Notes under the pieces: generated by a model
What the model saw: the letters and a program-made list of their open reading frames with translations, nothing else
The model's database searches: none
What the model was told of the DNA's origin: nothing
Assembly: GCF_014904745.1 (NCBI RefSeq)
Contig: NZ_JACZCS010000001.1
Location: forward strand, 1 to 64,000
Origin: Oricola nitratireducens
Lineage (GTDB): Bacteria; Pseudomonadota; Alphaproteobacteria; Rhizobiales; Rhizobiaceae
Reading direction: 5' to 3'
DNA length: 64,000 nt
Shown: in pieces, positions 35,920-46,384 of the stretch
Position numbering within the stretch: the first letter of the stretch is position 1
Layout: every line of letters starts with the position of its first letter
Program-made: the position numbers and the translations under genes

Positions 35920-37563
35920 TTACTTGTCGAGCCAGACCCCTTCGAGATGGATCTCGAAGGTCTGGTGCATGAACAGGCCTTTCACATAATCTTGGTGATG
36001 CCTGTAGAGCTTGCGCCAGAACGGCTGGATGATGATGCCACTGTCCTGAAGGATCATCTCGATGTCCTTCATCATCCCGCGGCGCTTGTCCGCGTCGGCG
36101 ACGGCCAGAGCCGCGTTGAGCTTTTCATCGAACTCGGGGTTCGAATAGGCCGTCTCGTTCCATGACTCTCCAGTGCGGTAGGCAAGCGCCAGAACCTGCA
36201 CGCCGAGCGGACGCATGTTCCATTCGGTCGTGGAGAAGGGGTACTTGGTCCAGTCGTTCCAGAAGGACGAACCCGGGATGACGGTGCGCTTGATGTTGAA
36301 ACCGGCCTCACGGCACTGCGCCGCGACGACATCGGCCGGATCCTTGACGTACTCCGCATCGTAGGAGATCAGCTCGAACTCGGTGTCCATGTGACCGGCC
36401 GCGGTCATCAGTTCCTTGGCCTTGCCGAGATCACGCGAGATCGGCGGAAGCTCGTAATATTCCGGATGGATCTGGCAGACATGGTGGTTTTCGCCCACCG
36501 TGCCGGCGTCGTTGTAGCCGAGCTTCAGAACGGTCGCATTGTCGACGGCAGACGTGATCGCGTTGCGGACGTCCTTGTTGTCGTAGGGCTTGTTGGCGAC
36601 GTTCATGCGCAGAACCACGGTCGCCGCGGTAACGACCTCCTCCTGCACGAGACCCATGGATTCCAACAGTCCGACCGCTTCGCCAACCGTCTGGTAGTTG
36701 GCGTCGATTTCTCCGGACTCGAGCGCGGATATGGTCGAATTGATCTCCGCTCCGTAATCGAGGAACTCGACACCGTCGAGATAGGGTTCGCCCTTCCACC
36801 AGGTGAAGTTTTCGCGGCGCTTGATAACGGCGCGATTGCCGACCTCGTATTCGGTAATTTCGTAGGGCCCGGTGCCGGGCATTTTCAGCGTATCGGGATT
36901 CTCGTCGAACGACGGATGCACGATAAGCGCCGGATAGTCGGCGAAGCTCGCAATCAGCGTGATGTCGGAAGATTTCAGGGTAAGCTTGACGGTGTGGTCG
37001 TCGACCTTGGTAATCGCGCCTTCAGCCGCCTTGCCCGTATCGTCGTCGATGAGCGTCGCAACGCGCCCGGACATCGAGTTGCCTTCGACCGATTTATCGC
37101 ACCAGCGGGTGATATTGTAGATCACGTCATCGGCGGTGAAGTCGTCGCCGTTGGACCACTTGACACCCTGACGGACGTTCAGCGTGTACTCGGTGGCATC
37201 GTCATTGATGTCCCAGCTTTCGACAAGATGGCCATCGAACGTGAAGTCGCGGGTATAGCGGATGAGGTAGTCATTGCACTGGCGGGTGACGTTGGCCATT
37301 TCCGACCAGTCATAAGTGCGCGGATCCTTCGCTTCCTTGATGATCATCTGCATGCGCAGGACGCCGCCCTTCTTGCCTTCCTGGGCCCTGGCGGGCGTCG
37401 GAGCGGCAAGACCGATCATGGAATAGGCGACAGCGGTTGTGGCACCGAAGGTGCTGGCCAGCGCGAGAAATTCGCGACGGTCCATCTTGCCGGTCTTCGC
37501 GGCTTCGGCCAGTTCGACGATGTGGTCGGGCAGGCGTTCGCCGTTGCGTTTGAAAAATGCCAT
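35920..37563 (-). CDS. Peptide-type ABC transporter substrate-binding protein (Tat-exported)
   Basis: The 547-residue family 5 extracellular binding protein has a twin-arginine signal peptide: [13 protein letters not shown] followed by a hydrophobic stretch and a PTPARA cleavage region (about 25-65). The mature part has the family features [22 protein letters not shown] and [14 protein letters not shown] 37563 has GGAGG at a good distance; the longer frame runs into the upstream promoter. It heads the leftward operon with two permeases, the fused ATPase and the PrpD-family protein. Tat export suggests that it folds before secretion. Confidence 0.88.
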   Translation of the reverse strand: MAFFKRNGERLPDHIVELAEAAKTGKMDRREFLALASTFGATTAVAYSMIGLAAPTPARAQEGKKGGVLRMQMIIKEAKDPRTYDWSEMANVTRQCNDYLIRYTRDFTFDGHLVESWDINDDATEYTLNVRQGVKWSNGDDFTADDVIYNITRWCDKSVEGNSMSGRVATLIDDDTGKAAEGAITKVDDHTVKLTLKSSDITLIASFADYPALIVHPSFDENPDTLKMPGTGPYEITEYEVGNRAVIKRRENFTWWKGEPYLDGVEFLDYGAEINSTISALESGEIDANYQTVGEAVGLLESMGLVQEEVVTAATVVLRMNVANKPYDNKDVRNAITSAVDNATVLKLGYNDAGTVGENHHVCQIHPEYYELPPISRDLGKAKELMTAAGHMDTEFELISYDAEYVKDPADVVAAQCREAGFNIKRTVIPGSSFWNDWTKYPFSTTEWNMRPLGVQVLALAYRTGESWNETAYSNPEFDEKLNAALAVADADKRRGMMKDIEMILQDSGIIIQPFWRKLYRHHQDYVKGLFMHQTFEIHLEGVWLDK

Positions 37564-37904
37564 CTCAATACCTCCCTGAGTGGAGCATTTCGTGAAGCTA
37601 GCTTTGACCATCGGGGTGATGATGTCAAAACGCCCATCAACATGCGCCACGATGCCGACGGCTTTATTTCAGATGCGACGCGTGCTGCCAAATTTTCGAC
37701 ACTTGGTGACTTTTGGTAACACGCCGCGCCCGCGAATATCCGCGCCCGGACCCGCGGCGCCGTCGGAAGGCCGCGCAAGATCCCGGCACCTTCGGCCGCG
37801 CCTGCGCGTAAGGGCTGGTCAGCCGCACGGATTATCGTGTATGCCGCGTCAGGCGCAAAGCCTTCTGATTCCGCCGCCCGGCAATTCCCAATCGGACTTC
37901 TCCC
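37564..37904. promoter_or_regulatory. Divergent promoter region, peptide transporter and uppP
   Basis: About 340 bp without a gene; it must contain promoters for both divergent transcription units. I see no strong palindrome or clear -35/-10 pair. Short open frames here have no coding character. Confidence 0.35.
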
Positions 37905-38711
37905 ATGCCAGACCAGACGATCGTCGAAGCCCTTCTCCTCGGTATCCTGGAAGGGCTGACGGAATTCATTCCCGTTTCATCGACCGCCCATTTGCTGCTC
38001 GCCGGCCACTTTCTCGGCTTTGAATCGACGGGCAAGACCTTCGAGGTGCTGATCCAGCTGGGCGCGATCCTGGCGATCCTGACGGTCTATTTCTCGCGAC
38101 TCTGGCAGATGTTGCTGGCGCTGCCGTCGGATGCCAAGACACGGCGTTTCGTCGCCGGCATCCTGCTCGCCTTCCTGCCGGCGGCCGTCATCGGCGCGCT
38201 TGCGCATGACTTCATCAAGCAGGTGCTGTTCGAGTCGCCCACCCTGATCTGCAGCGTGCTGATCGTCGGCGGCGTGATCCTGCTGTGGATCGACAAGCTG
38301 CCGCTGAAGCCGCGTTACACCGACGTGATGGACTACCCGCTCGGGCTCTGTTTCAAGATCGGGTTGTTCCAGTGCCTCGCGATGATCCCCGGCACGTCGC
38401 GTTCGGGCGCGACCATCGCCGGCGCACTGCTGATGGGAACCGACAAGCGGTCTGCGGCGGAATTTTCCTTCTTCCTCGCCATGCCGACCATGGCGGGCGC
38501 GTTCGCCTACGACCTCTACAAGAACCGGGACGCGCTGTCGTTCGACGACGCCGTTCTTATCGGCGCGGGCTTCGTCACGGCATTCATTGCCGGCGTCTTC
38601 GTCGTGAAATACCTGCTCGACTATGTATCGAAGCACGGTTTTTCGCTGTTTGCGTGGTGGCGCATCCTCGTCGGCGCACTCGGCCTGATCGGGCTGCATT
38701 TCCTCGGCTAG
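37905..38711 (+). CDS. uppP: Undecaprenyl-diphosphatase
   Basis: The 268-residue integral membrane enzyme (BacA/UppP family) recycles undecaprenyl diphosphate to the monophosphate carrier used for peptidoglycan and other polymers. Both family motifs are present: [17 protein letters not shown] (about 15-31) and [19 protein letters not shown] (about 160-178). Length and about eight membrane segments are normal. Its 3' end overlaps the convergent TauE-like gene by 4 bp. Confidence 0.95.
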   Translation: MPDQTIVEALLLGILEGLTEFIPVSSTAHLLLAGHFLGFESTGKTFEVLIQLGAILAILTVYFSRLWQMLLALPSDAKTRRFVAGILLAFLPAAVIGALAHDFIKQVLFESPTLICSVLIVGGVILLWIDKLPLKPRYTDVMDYPLGLCFKIGLFQCLAMIPGTSRSGATIAGALLMGTDKRSAAEFSFFLAMPTMAGAFAYDLYKNRDALSFDDAVLIGAGFVTAFIAGVFVVKYLLDYVSKHGFSLFAWWRILVGALGLIGLHFLG

Positions 38712-39463
38712 GAAAACGCCCGGCGCAGAAGTTCGGCGGCCAGGACCGTGACAACGATCCGAAACCAGAACCGGAAGCGCGCCTCGTCCATATTCTCCAG
38801 AAGCCTCGCGCCGATCATCGTGCCGAGATAGCCGGACGCGATCATGGCGAGGGCCAGCGGCAGCCACGGCGCGAGGTTGAAGCCGAGCACGCCGAATACC
38901 ACGACTTTCAGGACATGCTGAATCGCCATGGCGACGGCGGAATTGGCCACGACCTGCTGACGGGTGTCAAAGGCCTTCGCCATCAGGGCGGCGACGAGCG
39001 GACCGGTGGCGCCGATGAACATGGTCAGCGCCGTCGAAATGACGCCGCCGATTGTAAAGACCAGCGGCGATTTCGCGGCCGGCAAAGGCGGCAGCTTCAC
39101 CCAGGTCAGGACAACGATGAAGATCGCGAGAATGGTCTTCAGCAACGCTTCCGGCAGGTCGGTGACGACCGATCCGCCGGCGAGCGCGCCGATGATCCCG
39201 CCGGCGGCGAAAGGAAGTATCATCGACGGCACCGTCGACTTGCGCATGTGAAAGGCGCGGCCGGCATTGGAGCCGAGCTGGACGACGCCATGCACCGGGA
39301 TCAGTGCGGCGACGGGCATGAACAGGCCCATCAGCACGAGCATCATGATGCCACCGCCGACGCCGAACGCAGCGGTGACGGCGGATGTGAAAATGCTGGC
39401 GACAACGAGAAAACCCGCCATTGCAACCGAGATCGCGTCAGGCAGGAGCGCGCCGGCGTCCAA
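38708..39463 (-). CDS. TauE/SafE-family sulfite exporter-like permease
   Basis: The 251-residue membrane protein has about eight segments and the two-fold repeated layout of the family ([20 protein letters not shown] in the first half, [17 protein letters not shown] in the second). Members export sulfite, organosulfonates or other small anions. It starts directly after the stop of the NDUFA9-like epimerase gene (39466), so the two are co-transcribed, but I know no shared pathway for them. Confidence 0.85.
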   Translation of the reverse strand: MDAGALLPDAISVAMAGFLVVASIFTSAVTAAFGVGGGIMMLVLMGLFMPVAALIPVHGVVQLGSNAGRAFHMRKSTVPSMILPFAAGGIIGALAGGSVVTDLPEALLKTILAIFIVVLTWVKLPPLPAAKSPLVFTIGGVISTALTMFIGATGPLVAALMAKAFDTRQQVVANSAVAMAIQHVLKVVVFGVLGFNLAPWLPLALAMIASGYLGTMIGARLLENMDEARFRFWFRIVVTVLAAELLRRAFS

Positions 39464-39465
39464 AT

Positions 39466-40464
39466 TCAGGCCGCGCCGCCGGTTTCAGTCGGCAGGTTGG
39501 GATTGGTGAACTGGCCGGTTTCGCGGAATCGCCACATATAGGACGGCAGGATCGCTTCCAGCGTCGCCGGGCGGATGCCGATGCCGGCGAGCGTGCGGCC
39601 TTCCGTTTCCGCGGCGTCGGAGACCACGTTGTCGGTCTTGAGCAGCGTCACCTGGTCGACGGTCAGAAGCGGATTCGGCAGAAGGCCCAGAATTCGGCCC
39701 TGCATCCGCGCGGCCCACCAGGGAACGGTGACGAAGAGGCGCTTGCGCCGCGTGACCTTCAGAACCTCTTCCAGGCATTCGCGGAACGTCAGCACTTCGG
39801 CGCCGCCGAGTTCGTAGACAGCGCCGCCTTTCAGCTTGCCGTCAACGGCACGGGCGAAAACCTCGGCCACGTCACCGACATAGACCGGCTGGAATTTCGT
39901 GTGGCCGCCGCCGATTAGCGGCAGGACCGGCGAGAAGCGCGCCATCTCTCCGAACTTGTTGAAGAAATCGTCCTCTGGCCCGAAGACGATCGACGGGCGG
40001 ATGACGATCGCATGGTCGCCGAGCGCATCGAACACGGCCCGCTCGCCGTGGCTCTTGGTGCGCGCATATTCGGATTCCGAATGCGCGTCGGCGCCGAGCG
40101 CCGACATGTGGACGAGCGGCACGCCGGCCTCGGCACAGGCTTCGGCAACAGCTCTGGCGCCAAATTCCTGCACGGCGGCAAAGCTCTGCCGGCCGCTCTG
40201 GAAAAGGATGCCGACGAGATTGATGGCCGCATCGGCGCCCTCAATGGCGCGGGCGATCGACCAGCGGTGACGCAGATTGGCCTGGACGGCGGTGATCTGG
40301 CCGACATCGCCGAGCGGCTGCAGGTGGAAAGCGAGGTCCGGACGGCGCACGGCGACGCGTACGCGGTAACCGCGCTGCGCCAGGGCGCGCACCACGTGGC
40401 GGCCGACAAATCCCGAGCCGCCAAATACCGTCACCACTTTGGGAAGGTTGGATTTTTCGGTCAT
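39466..40464 (-). CDS. NAD(P)-binding epimerase-like protein, NDUFA9/complex I accessory type
   Basis: The 332-residue atypical short-chain dehydrogenase has the nucleotide-binding loop VTVFGGSGFVGRHVVRAL (about 11-28) and the INLVGILFQSGRQSF stretch typical of NDUFA9-related proteins, followed by SALGADAHSESEYARTKSHGE with a YxxxK-like pair. In alphaproteobacteria such proteins associate with complex I. The catalytic role, if any, is unknown. It heads a two-gene leftward unit with the TauE-like permease. Confidence 0.85.
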   Translation of the reverse strand: MTEKSNLPKVVTVFGGSGFVGRHVVRALAQRGYRVRVAVRRPDLAFHLQPLGDVGQITAVQANLRHRWSIARAIEGADAAINLVGILFQSGRQSFAAVQEFGARAVAEACAEAGVPLVHMSALGADAHSESEYARTKSHGERAVFDALGDHAIVIRPSIVFGPEDDFFNKFGEMARFSPVLPLIGGGHTKFQPVYVGDVAEVFARAVDGKLKGGAVYELGGAEVLTFRECLEEVLKVTRRKRLFVTVPWWAARMQGRILGLLPNPLLTVDQVTLLKTDNVVSDAAETEGRTLAGIGIRPATLEAILPSYMWRFRETGQFTNPNLPTETGGAA

Positions 40465-40646
40465 GGATTTCTCCGGATCTGGCTGCCTATCAGTCTTGCC
40501 GATCCCCTACCGGTTTTGCACCGCAAGGTGAAGGGGAAAATTGCCCGGACACGGCGTGTTCCCGCAATAACGCGTCGCGATACTTGACGAAATCGGCCGG
40601 TTCGTCACCCTTCACCATGCGTTATCGCGACAAGGGGCCGGAGCAC

Positions 40647-41648
40647 ATGCGAACGGGAATCTACGGAGCCGGGTCGATCGGCTGTTACGTCGGTGGCATG
40701 CTCGCCGCTGCCGGCCAGGATACGGTCCTGTTCGGGCGGGCCTCGATGGGCGAACGGCTTGCGCGCGGGATTACCCTGACGCGGTTCGACGGCAGCGAAC
40801 GGCGCGCATCGCCGGACAGTTTCCGGTTTGCGACCGATCCGCATGCGCTCGCCGAATGCGACCTTGTCCTCGTCTGCGTCAAGAGCGACGGCACGCGGGC
40901 GGCCGGCGAAACGCTCGCCGCCATCCTGAAGCCCGGCGCCGTGATCGTCAGCCTGCAAAACGGCGTCTCCAATGCCCGTGTGCTGCGCGAATGCCTCGGC
41001 CAAAGGAGCGTGCTGGCCGGCATGGTCGGGTTCAACGTGGCGCAGATCGGAACCGACCGGTTCCATTGCGGCACGGAAGGCGAGATCGTCATCGGAACGG
41101 GCGACGGCGCACAAGCGTTTGCCTACGCGCTGAACACGGCCGGCATTCCGGCAGACATCTCGCCGGAGATCGAATCCGTGCAGTGGGGCAAGCTCCTCTA
41201 CAATCTCAACAACCCGGTCAATGCGCTGTCGGGACTGCCGCTGAAACGCCAGCTTTCGACGCGCGCCTACCGCCAGGTCTTCTCTGCCCTGATCCGCGAG
41301 GCGCTCGCCGTGCTGAAGGCCGCGGGCATCCGGCCGGCGAAGATCGGCAAGGTCGGGCCCAATCTCATTCCACAGATCCTCGATTTGCCGGACTGGCTGT
41401 TCGTCCGGCTGGCCGCCGGCATGCTGCAGATCGACAAGGACGCGCGAACGTCGATGGCGGAAGACCTCGAACGCGGACGGCCGCCGGAAATCGACTGGCT
41501 GAACGGGGAAATCGTCGCCCTGGGCAAGACAACCGGCGTCGCCACGCCGGCCAACGAGCGCATCGTCGCGCTGGTCAAGGCCGCGTTTTCCGGCGAAGGG
41601 CCGCGCCGCTATGACGGACAGGAACTGAAAAAGGCGATGCTGGTCTGA
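40647..41648 (+). CDS. panE: 2-dehydropantoate 2-reductase family protein
   Basis: The 333-residue protein has an N-terminal Rossmann fold with GIYGAGSIGCYVGGML (about 4-19), the strand CDLVLVCVKS, and SLQNGVSN, all typical of ketopantoate reductases. The C-terminal helical domain has the catalytic lysine region VQWGKLLYNLNNPVNAL. It reduces ketopantoate to pantoate for coenzyme A, though many paralogs act on other 2-oxo acids. ATG 40647 is favoured by the AGGGGCCGGAG leader. The symbol is used for the family, not a proven function. Confidence 0.8.
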   Translation: MRTGIYGAGSIGCYVGGMLAAAGQDTVLFGRASMGERLARGITLTRFDGSERRASPDSFRFATDPHALAECDLVLVCVKSDGTRAAGETLAAILKPGAVIVSLQNGVSNARVLRECLGQRSVLAGMVGFNVAQIGTDRFHCGTEGEIVIGTGDGAQAFAYALNTAGIPADISPEIESVQWGKLLYNLNNPVNALSGLPLKRQLSTRAYRQVFSALIREALAVLKAAGIRPAKIGKVGPNLIPQILDLPDWLFVRLAAGMLQIDKDARTSMAEDLERGRPPEIDWLNGEIVALGKTTGVATPANERIVALVKAAFSGEGPRRYDGQELKKAMLV

Positions 41649-41688
41649 ACGGCACCGCCTTTTTCGAGTGTCTTTAGGCCGGCTGCGA

Positions 41689-43578
41689 TCACCGCATGCC
41701 GAATGCGCCCGCGAGTTTGCGGCCGAGATCGCGCGCCGGCGAGGAAGCGGGGGCGGAACCGTCGTCCGCTGCCCGGGGGCCTGCGCCCCGGGCGCCAAGC
41801 GATGCGGCATCGATCGTGAAGCGATCGACGAGACGGCGCAGTTCCGCGGCCTGCTGTCCCAGCGACTGGCTGGCAGCGTTCGTCTCCTCGGCCATCGCTG
41901 CGTTCTGCTGGGTCATCTTGTCCATTTCGCTGACTGCGGCGTTGACATCCTGAAGGCCCGCAGCCTGTTCGCGCGCCGAGGAAACGATCGCGCCGATATT
42001 CTCGCGGATCCGATCGACATGGCCCTGAATTTCTTCCAGCGACGCGCCAGTCTTGTTGACCTGCTCGACGCCGGAGCCGACCTCGGCGCTGGAATTGTTG
42101 ATCAGGCCCTTGATTTCCTTCGCGGCCTCGGCGGAACGCTGGGCCAGTTCGCGCACTTCCTGAGCGACGACCGCGAAGCCGCTGCCCGCCTCGCCGGCCC
42201 GCGCTGCCTCGACGCCTGCATTCAGCGCCAGCAGGTTGGTCTGGAACGCGATGTCATCGATCACGGCGATGATCTGGCTGATCTTGGTGGAAGACTGCTC
42301 GATGCGCTGCATGGCGGAAATCGCCTGACCGACAACGCCCCGGGATACCTGCACGCAATCCGTCGCGTCAGCGACGATGCGGTCGGTTTCCTCGGCGCGT
42401 TGCGCCGATTCCCGAACGGTCGCGGTGATCTCTTCGGATGCCGCGGCGGTTTCCTCGATCGAGGCTGCCTGGCTTTCGGTGCGGCGTGACAGGGTATCGG
42501 CGGCCGAAGACAATTCGCCGGAACTGTCGGCGACCTTGGCGGTCGTCCCCGAGATGCTCTGCATGGTCTCGGTGAGCGATTCGATCGCGCTGTTGAAGTC
42601 TTCGCGCAGCGCCTGGAACTCCTCGCCGATATCGTCGATCCGCACCGTCAGGTCGCCCTTGGCGAGCCGGCCGAGCGCGCCGCCGACCACTTGCATCGCC
42701 TTACGCTGATTTTCCGAAACACGCGTGCTTTCGGCCTCGTTGCGTTGACGTTCGGCATCGAAGCCGCGGCGTTCGGCTTCCGCGCGCGCCTCGGCCTCTT
42801 CCTTTTCCTGGGCGGCGATCCGGAACGTTTCAAGCGCCGACGCGACAACGCCGATCGTATCGGTGCGGCCACGATGCGGGATATCGGATTGCAGATCGCC
42901 CGCTTGCAGCGTTCCGATGCGGTTTGTCAGGTCGCCCAGCGGGCGGCTGACGATACCGCGAAGGGCGTAAAGGAAGGCGCCGATCACGAAAAGGATGGAG
43001 ACCGCCTGGATCCCGAGCGTATTCCATCCGAATTCCGCGCTGGTCTCCGCGAGGCCCTTTGTGCTCCAGACCGTGCCGATATAGCCGCGCGGCTTGCCGG
43101 TACTGTCCGGATCGAGGGGCACGACGATCGCGACAATGCTCTCGCCATGGGCATCCGGGGCGACAACGGGTTCGGTCGGGTTCGCGGCCAGGACGGCCGC
43201 TATGTCGGAATCGGCGGCGGCGGTGTCAAAACCCGAATACGCCCAGGAAGCCATCACCTGCTTTTCGTTGTTGAAGGCCTGGATCCGGCGCAGGGCGTGA
43301 TTGTCGGAGTTCGCATAGCGGCTGTAGGCCTCCTCGATCGCTTCCGGCACATTCCATTTGATGCCGCCGGCCGCCATCGAGCCCAGCTGCTGGACTTCGC
43401 GGGTCCAGTTGACGAAAGCGTCCTCGCGCAGGGTCTGCGACGCGTCGCGCTGCAGGAGGAAAACGGTGGCGGCGAGGCCGATGATGTTTACGACAACGAT
43501 GACCGAGGCCAGCTTCGCGGTGAGGGAAAGGCGGCCGAAGAAGCCTGCGGACGATGTCTTGCTTTTCTCTTTGCTCAT
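41689..43578 (-). CDS. Methyl-accepting chemotaxis protein
   Basis: The 629-residue transmembrane receptor has a first membrane segment ([20 protein letters not shown]), a periplasmic sensor of about 150 residues (40-195), and a second segment ([19 protein letters not shown]). A HAMP domain, a coiled coil rich in E/A/R (about 255-300) and a signalling domain with the conserved hairpin tip [27 protein letters not shown] follow. It should couple to CheW/CheA. It lies 20 bp downstream of a secreted sensor-like gene, probably in one unit. The ligand is unknown. Confidence 0.92.
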   Translation of the reverse strand: MSKEKSKTSSAGFFGRLSLTAKLASVIVVVNIIGLAATVFLLQRDASQTLREDAFVNWTREVQQLGSMAAGGIKWNVPEAIEEAYSRYANSDNHALRRIQAFNNEKQVMASWAYSGFDTAAADSDIAAVLAANPTEPVVAPDAHGESIVAIVVPLDPDSTGKPRGYIGTVWSTKGLAETSAEFGWNTLGIQAVSILFVIGAFLYALRGIVSRPLGDLTNRIGTLQAGDLQSDIPHRGRTDTIGVVASALETFRIAAQEKEEAEARAEAERRGFDAERQRNEAESTRVSENQRKAMQVVGGALGRLAKGDLTVRIDDIGEEFQALREDFNSAIESLTETMQSISGTTAKVADSSGELSSAADTLSRRTESQAASIEETAAASEEITATVRESAQRAEETDRIVADATDCVQVSRGVVGQAISAMQRIEQSSTKISQIIAVIDDIAFQTNLLALNAGVEAARAGEAGSGFAVVAQEVRELAQRSAEAAKEIKGLINNSSAEVGSGVEQVNKTGASLEEIQGHVDRIRENIGAIVSSAREQAAGLQDVNAAVSEMDKMTQQNAAMAEETNAASQSLGQQAAELRRLVDRFTIDAASLGARGAGPRAADDGSAPASSPARDLGRKLAGAFGMR

Positions 43579-43598
43579 TGGAATCTGAAGGTCCTGGA

Positions 43599-44219
43599 TC
43601 AGAGTTTGTTCATGTTGACCGACACGGTGACGGCACCGATCGGTTCGCCGCTGTCGGGATCGAAAATCGTTTGGGATATCTGCGACAAAAGCAGGCCGGA
43701 CCCGGCCTCGAATTCGACCTCGTCAATGAAGGGATCGTGCGAGCCCGCCTGGAAAGTCTTCTGATGCTTGGCTTCGTCGCCCTGCCAAAAATCGGATGTT
43801 GGCGTCGAGAGCCCGACATTGAGGCCCTTTGCATCCATCAGGATGATCTCGACGATCATCCAGTCGGCGGCCCGCTGTTTCTGCTTCAGGAAATGTGAGA
43901 CGTCGCGTTGCATGACTTCCTCGACCATCGGGCGGTCGACGCCTTCGGCGCTGACTTCGGCGCGCCAGGCATCGTCCTTGGCCTTGATGGTCGCGTCGTC
44001 GAAACCGGCGGTGCGAAGGTTCTGTTCGCGGATCGCGGCGACGACTTCCGGCCCGTTGATCCAGGACCGGACATGATCCTCGAAGTAGCGGCCGACTTCC
44101 TCGACGTGGTTCGGCCCGCCCGTTCCGGCAGCCATGGCGTGACCGGTACAGGCGAACGCGCAAACTGCAATAACTGTCGCGATGCGCGGCAGAACGCGCA
44201 CCCGAAAATCGAGTGACAT
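43599..44219 (-). CDS. Secreted Cache-like sensor protein paired with the chemoreceptor
   Basis: The 206-residue protein has a Sec signal peptide (about 1-31, ending GHAMAAG). Its C-terminal part ([25 protein letters not shown] … [13 protein letters not shown]) looks like the ligand-binding half of a PDC/Cache sensor domain, but there is no membrane anchor or output domain. It precedes the chemoreceptor gene by 20 bp. I infer that it is a periplasmic binding partner for that receptor. ATG 44219 has GGAG upstream; longer frames are unlikely. Confidence 0.72.
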   Translation of the reverse strand: MSLDFRVRVLPRIATVIAVCAFACTGHAMAAGTGGPNHVEEVGRYFEDHVRSWINGPEVVAAIREQNLRTAGFDDATIKAKDDAWRAEVSAEGVDRPMVEEVMQRDVSHFLKQKQRAADWMIVEIILMDAKGLNVGLSTPTSDFWQGDEAKHQKTFQAGSHDPFIDEVEFEAGSGLLLSQISQTIFDPDSGEPIGAVTVSVNMNKL

Positions 44220-44731
44220 GACTTGAACTCCGTTGCACGCCGGCGGCAGAAAAAGCCGGATCCGCAGATACGTGATGACCGAAAAAACATGCCGGATGGC
44301 GCGCGGGACGAACGTCATGTCCATCAGGACCCCGGCGGGGAAGGCGCTATCAAGCTCTCGCCAAATATGTTTTATACGCGGTTAACAAACGCGGATGGTT
44401 TGAACGAATGTTTGCCGGGACAACTTCCGCGGACCAAACCGGTTCGGCGGTTCGCCCGGGGCAATCGCATCCGATGCCCTCGCCGCGAGGCCTCTGATGC
44501 AATTCCACGTCTTTGCTTCATTCGGCGCGCCGCATCTCACGGTGCGAGACCGCCACGGCGGCCAATTGCATTTTTGATCAGTTGGACAAGGAAACGTCCG
44601 ATTGGATATTGCAATCGCTCATCAATCGGGCTTTGCTCCCCTCTTCCGCATTCCAGAGGGGATGCTGTTCCCCGTTTCGTTACCCATGAAACGGGCTGCT
44701 TAAACGTTATAGTTTGTAAACGGGAGCAATC
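44220..44731. promoter_or_regulatory. Divergent control region with two leader stem-loops before the second peptide transporter
   Basis: About 510 bp with no supported gene. Near the right side are two successive inverted repeats: CCCCTCT/AGAGGGG (44638-44644 with 44655-44661) and CCCGTTTC/GAAACGGG (44671-44678 with 44688-44695). The second ends 36 bp before ATG 44732. They may form a structured mRNA leader or a small RNA terminator. The start has a CGGGAG ribosome site. Confidence 0.5.
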
Positions 44732-46333
44732 ATGAAAATTCGCAAGATACCAACGCTGCTTGCTGCAACGTTTCTCGCAACGGGCCTAGCGACCGCCGCC
44801 AGCGCCAAGACGCTGGTCTACTGCTCTGAAGGTTCGCCGGAAGGTTTCGACCCGGCCCCCTATACCGCCGGCACGACCTTCGACGCCTCTGGCCGCACCA
44901 TCTATAACCGCCTGGTCGAATTCGAGCACGGCAAGACCAGCGTCGTGCCGGGCCTGGCCGAGAGCTGGGACGTGTCCGATGACGGGCTGGAATACACTTT
45001 CCATCTGCGTCCGGGCGTCAAGTTCCAGACTACCGACTATTTCACCCCGACCCGCGACTTCAACGCGGACGACGTGATCTTCTCCTTCGAGCGTCAGCGC
45101 GACGAGTCGAGCCCCTGGTACCAGTACTCCCCGGGCATTTCCTGGGAATACTTCAACGGCATGTCGATGCCGGCGCTGATCAAGGACATCGTCAAGGTCG
45201 ACGATCTGACCGTCAAGTTCGTTCTCAACCGGCCTGAAGCGCCGATGATCGCGAACCTGGCGATGGATTTCGCCTCGATCATGTCCAAGGAATATGCCGA
45301 CAAGCTGCAGGCCGAAGGCAAGATGGAGATGCTGAACCAGCAGCCGGTCGGCACCGGCCCCTATCAGTTCGTCGCCTATCAGCAGGACGCCGTCATCCGC
45401 TACAAGGCCAACCCCGACTACTGGGCCGGCAAGCAGAAGATCGACGATCTGGTCTTCGCCATCACCACCGACGCCGCCGTCCGCCGTCAGAAGCTTGAAG
45501 CCGGCGAATGCCAGATCATGCCCTATCCGGCGCCGGCCGACATCGAGGCCCTTCAGTCCAACCCGAACCTCACCGTCGGTGAGCAGGAAGGCTTGAATGT
45601 CGGCTATCTCGCCTACAACACCCAGCAGGCGCCATTCGACAAGGCCGAGGTCCGCAAGGCCCTCAACATGGCCATCGACAAGCAGGCCATCATTGACGCC
45701 GTCTTCCAGGGCGCCGGCAAGATCGCCAAGAACCCGATCCCGCCGACAATGTGGTCGTATAACGACGCCGTCGTCGACGATCCCTATGATCCGGAAGCGG
45801 CCAAGAAGATGCTGGCCGATGCCGGCGTTTCCGACCTGCACATGAACATCTGGGCCATGCCCGTGCAGCGTCCTTACAACCCGAACGCCCGCCGCATGGC
45901 CGAGCTGATGCAGGCCGACCTCGCCAAGATCGGCGTGACCGCGGACATCGTCTCCTATGAATGGGGCGAATATCTCGACCGCTCCAAGGCCGTGGATCAC
46001 GATGGTGCGGTGCTGCTCGGCTGGACCGGCGACAATGGCGACCCGGACAACTTCCTGGCCGTGCTGCTCGGCTGCGACGCCGTTGGCGGCTCCAACCGTG
46101 CCGAATGGTGCTACCAGCCCTTCGAGGATCTGATCCAGAAGGCCAAGGTGACGTCCGACATCGCCGAGCGCACCAAGCTCTACGAGCAGGCACAGGTCGT
46201 CTTCAAGGAGCAGGCTCCCTGGCTGACGATCGCTCACTCGAAAGTGTTCATGCCCATGTCCAGCAAGGTCAAGGGCTTCGTCATGGATCCGCTCGGATAC
46301 CACCGCTTCGACGACGTCGACGTCGCAGAGTAA
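44732..46333 (+). CDS. Peptide ABC transporter substrate-binding protein (DppA-like)
   Basis: The 533-residue family 5 binding protein has a Sec signal peptide ([20 protein letters not shown], cleaved after ASA). The mature protein starts [20 protein letters not shown], strongly like DppA dipeptide-binding proteins, with [16 protein letters not shown] and [12 protein letters not shown] further on. It heads a complete five-gene dipeptide transporter operon (44732-50366). A strong palindrome follows it before the permease genes. Confidence 0.92.
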   Translation: MKIRKIPTLLAATFLATGLATAASAKTLVYCSEGSPEGFDPAPYTAGTTFDASGRTIYNRLVEFEHGKTSVVPGLAESWDVSDDGLEYTFHLRPGVKFQTTDYFTPTRDFNADDVIFSFERQRDESSPWYQYSPGISWEYFNGMSMPALIKDIVKVDDLTVKFVLNRPEAPMIANLAMDFASIMSKEYADKLQAEGKMEMLNQQPVGTGPYQFVAYQQDAVIRYKANPDYWAGKQKIDDLVFAITTDAAVRRQKLEAGECQIMPYPAPADIEALQSNPNLTVGEQEGLNVGYLAYNTQQAPFDKAEVRKALNMAIDKQAIIDAVFQGAGKIAKNPIPPTMWSYNDAVVDDPYDPEAAKKMLADAGVSDLHMNIWAMPVQRPYNPNARRMAELMQADLAKIGVTADIVSYEWGEYLDRSKAVDHDGAVLLGWTGDNGDPDNFLAVLLGCDAVGGSNRAEWCYQPFEDLIQKAKVTSDIAERTKLYEQAQVVFKEQAPWLTIAHSKVFMPMSSKVKGFVMDPLGYHRFDDVDVAE

Positions 46334-46347
46334 CCCCCAGGGAAAAT

Positions 46348-46371
46348 CGGGGCGCCCGCGCGGGCGCCCCG
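46348..46371 (+). terminator. Intra-operon palindrome after the DppA-like gene
   Basis: A 24-nt perfect GC palindrome (CGGGGCGCCCGC and its complement) lies 15 bp after the binding-protein stop and 13 bp before the permease start. It has no T-run, so it more likely stabilises the upstream mRNA or partly terminates transcription. Confidence 0.65.
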
Positions 46372-46384
46372 AGCTTATCGCCAC

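Noticed and set aside
44223-44735. A 170-residue open frame in the gap before the peptide transporter
   Set aside because: Very basic, irregular composition, crosses two leader hairpins and ends inside the next start; more likely non-coding.
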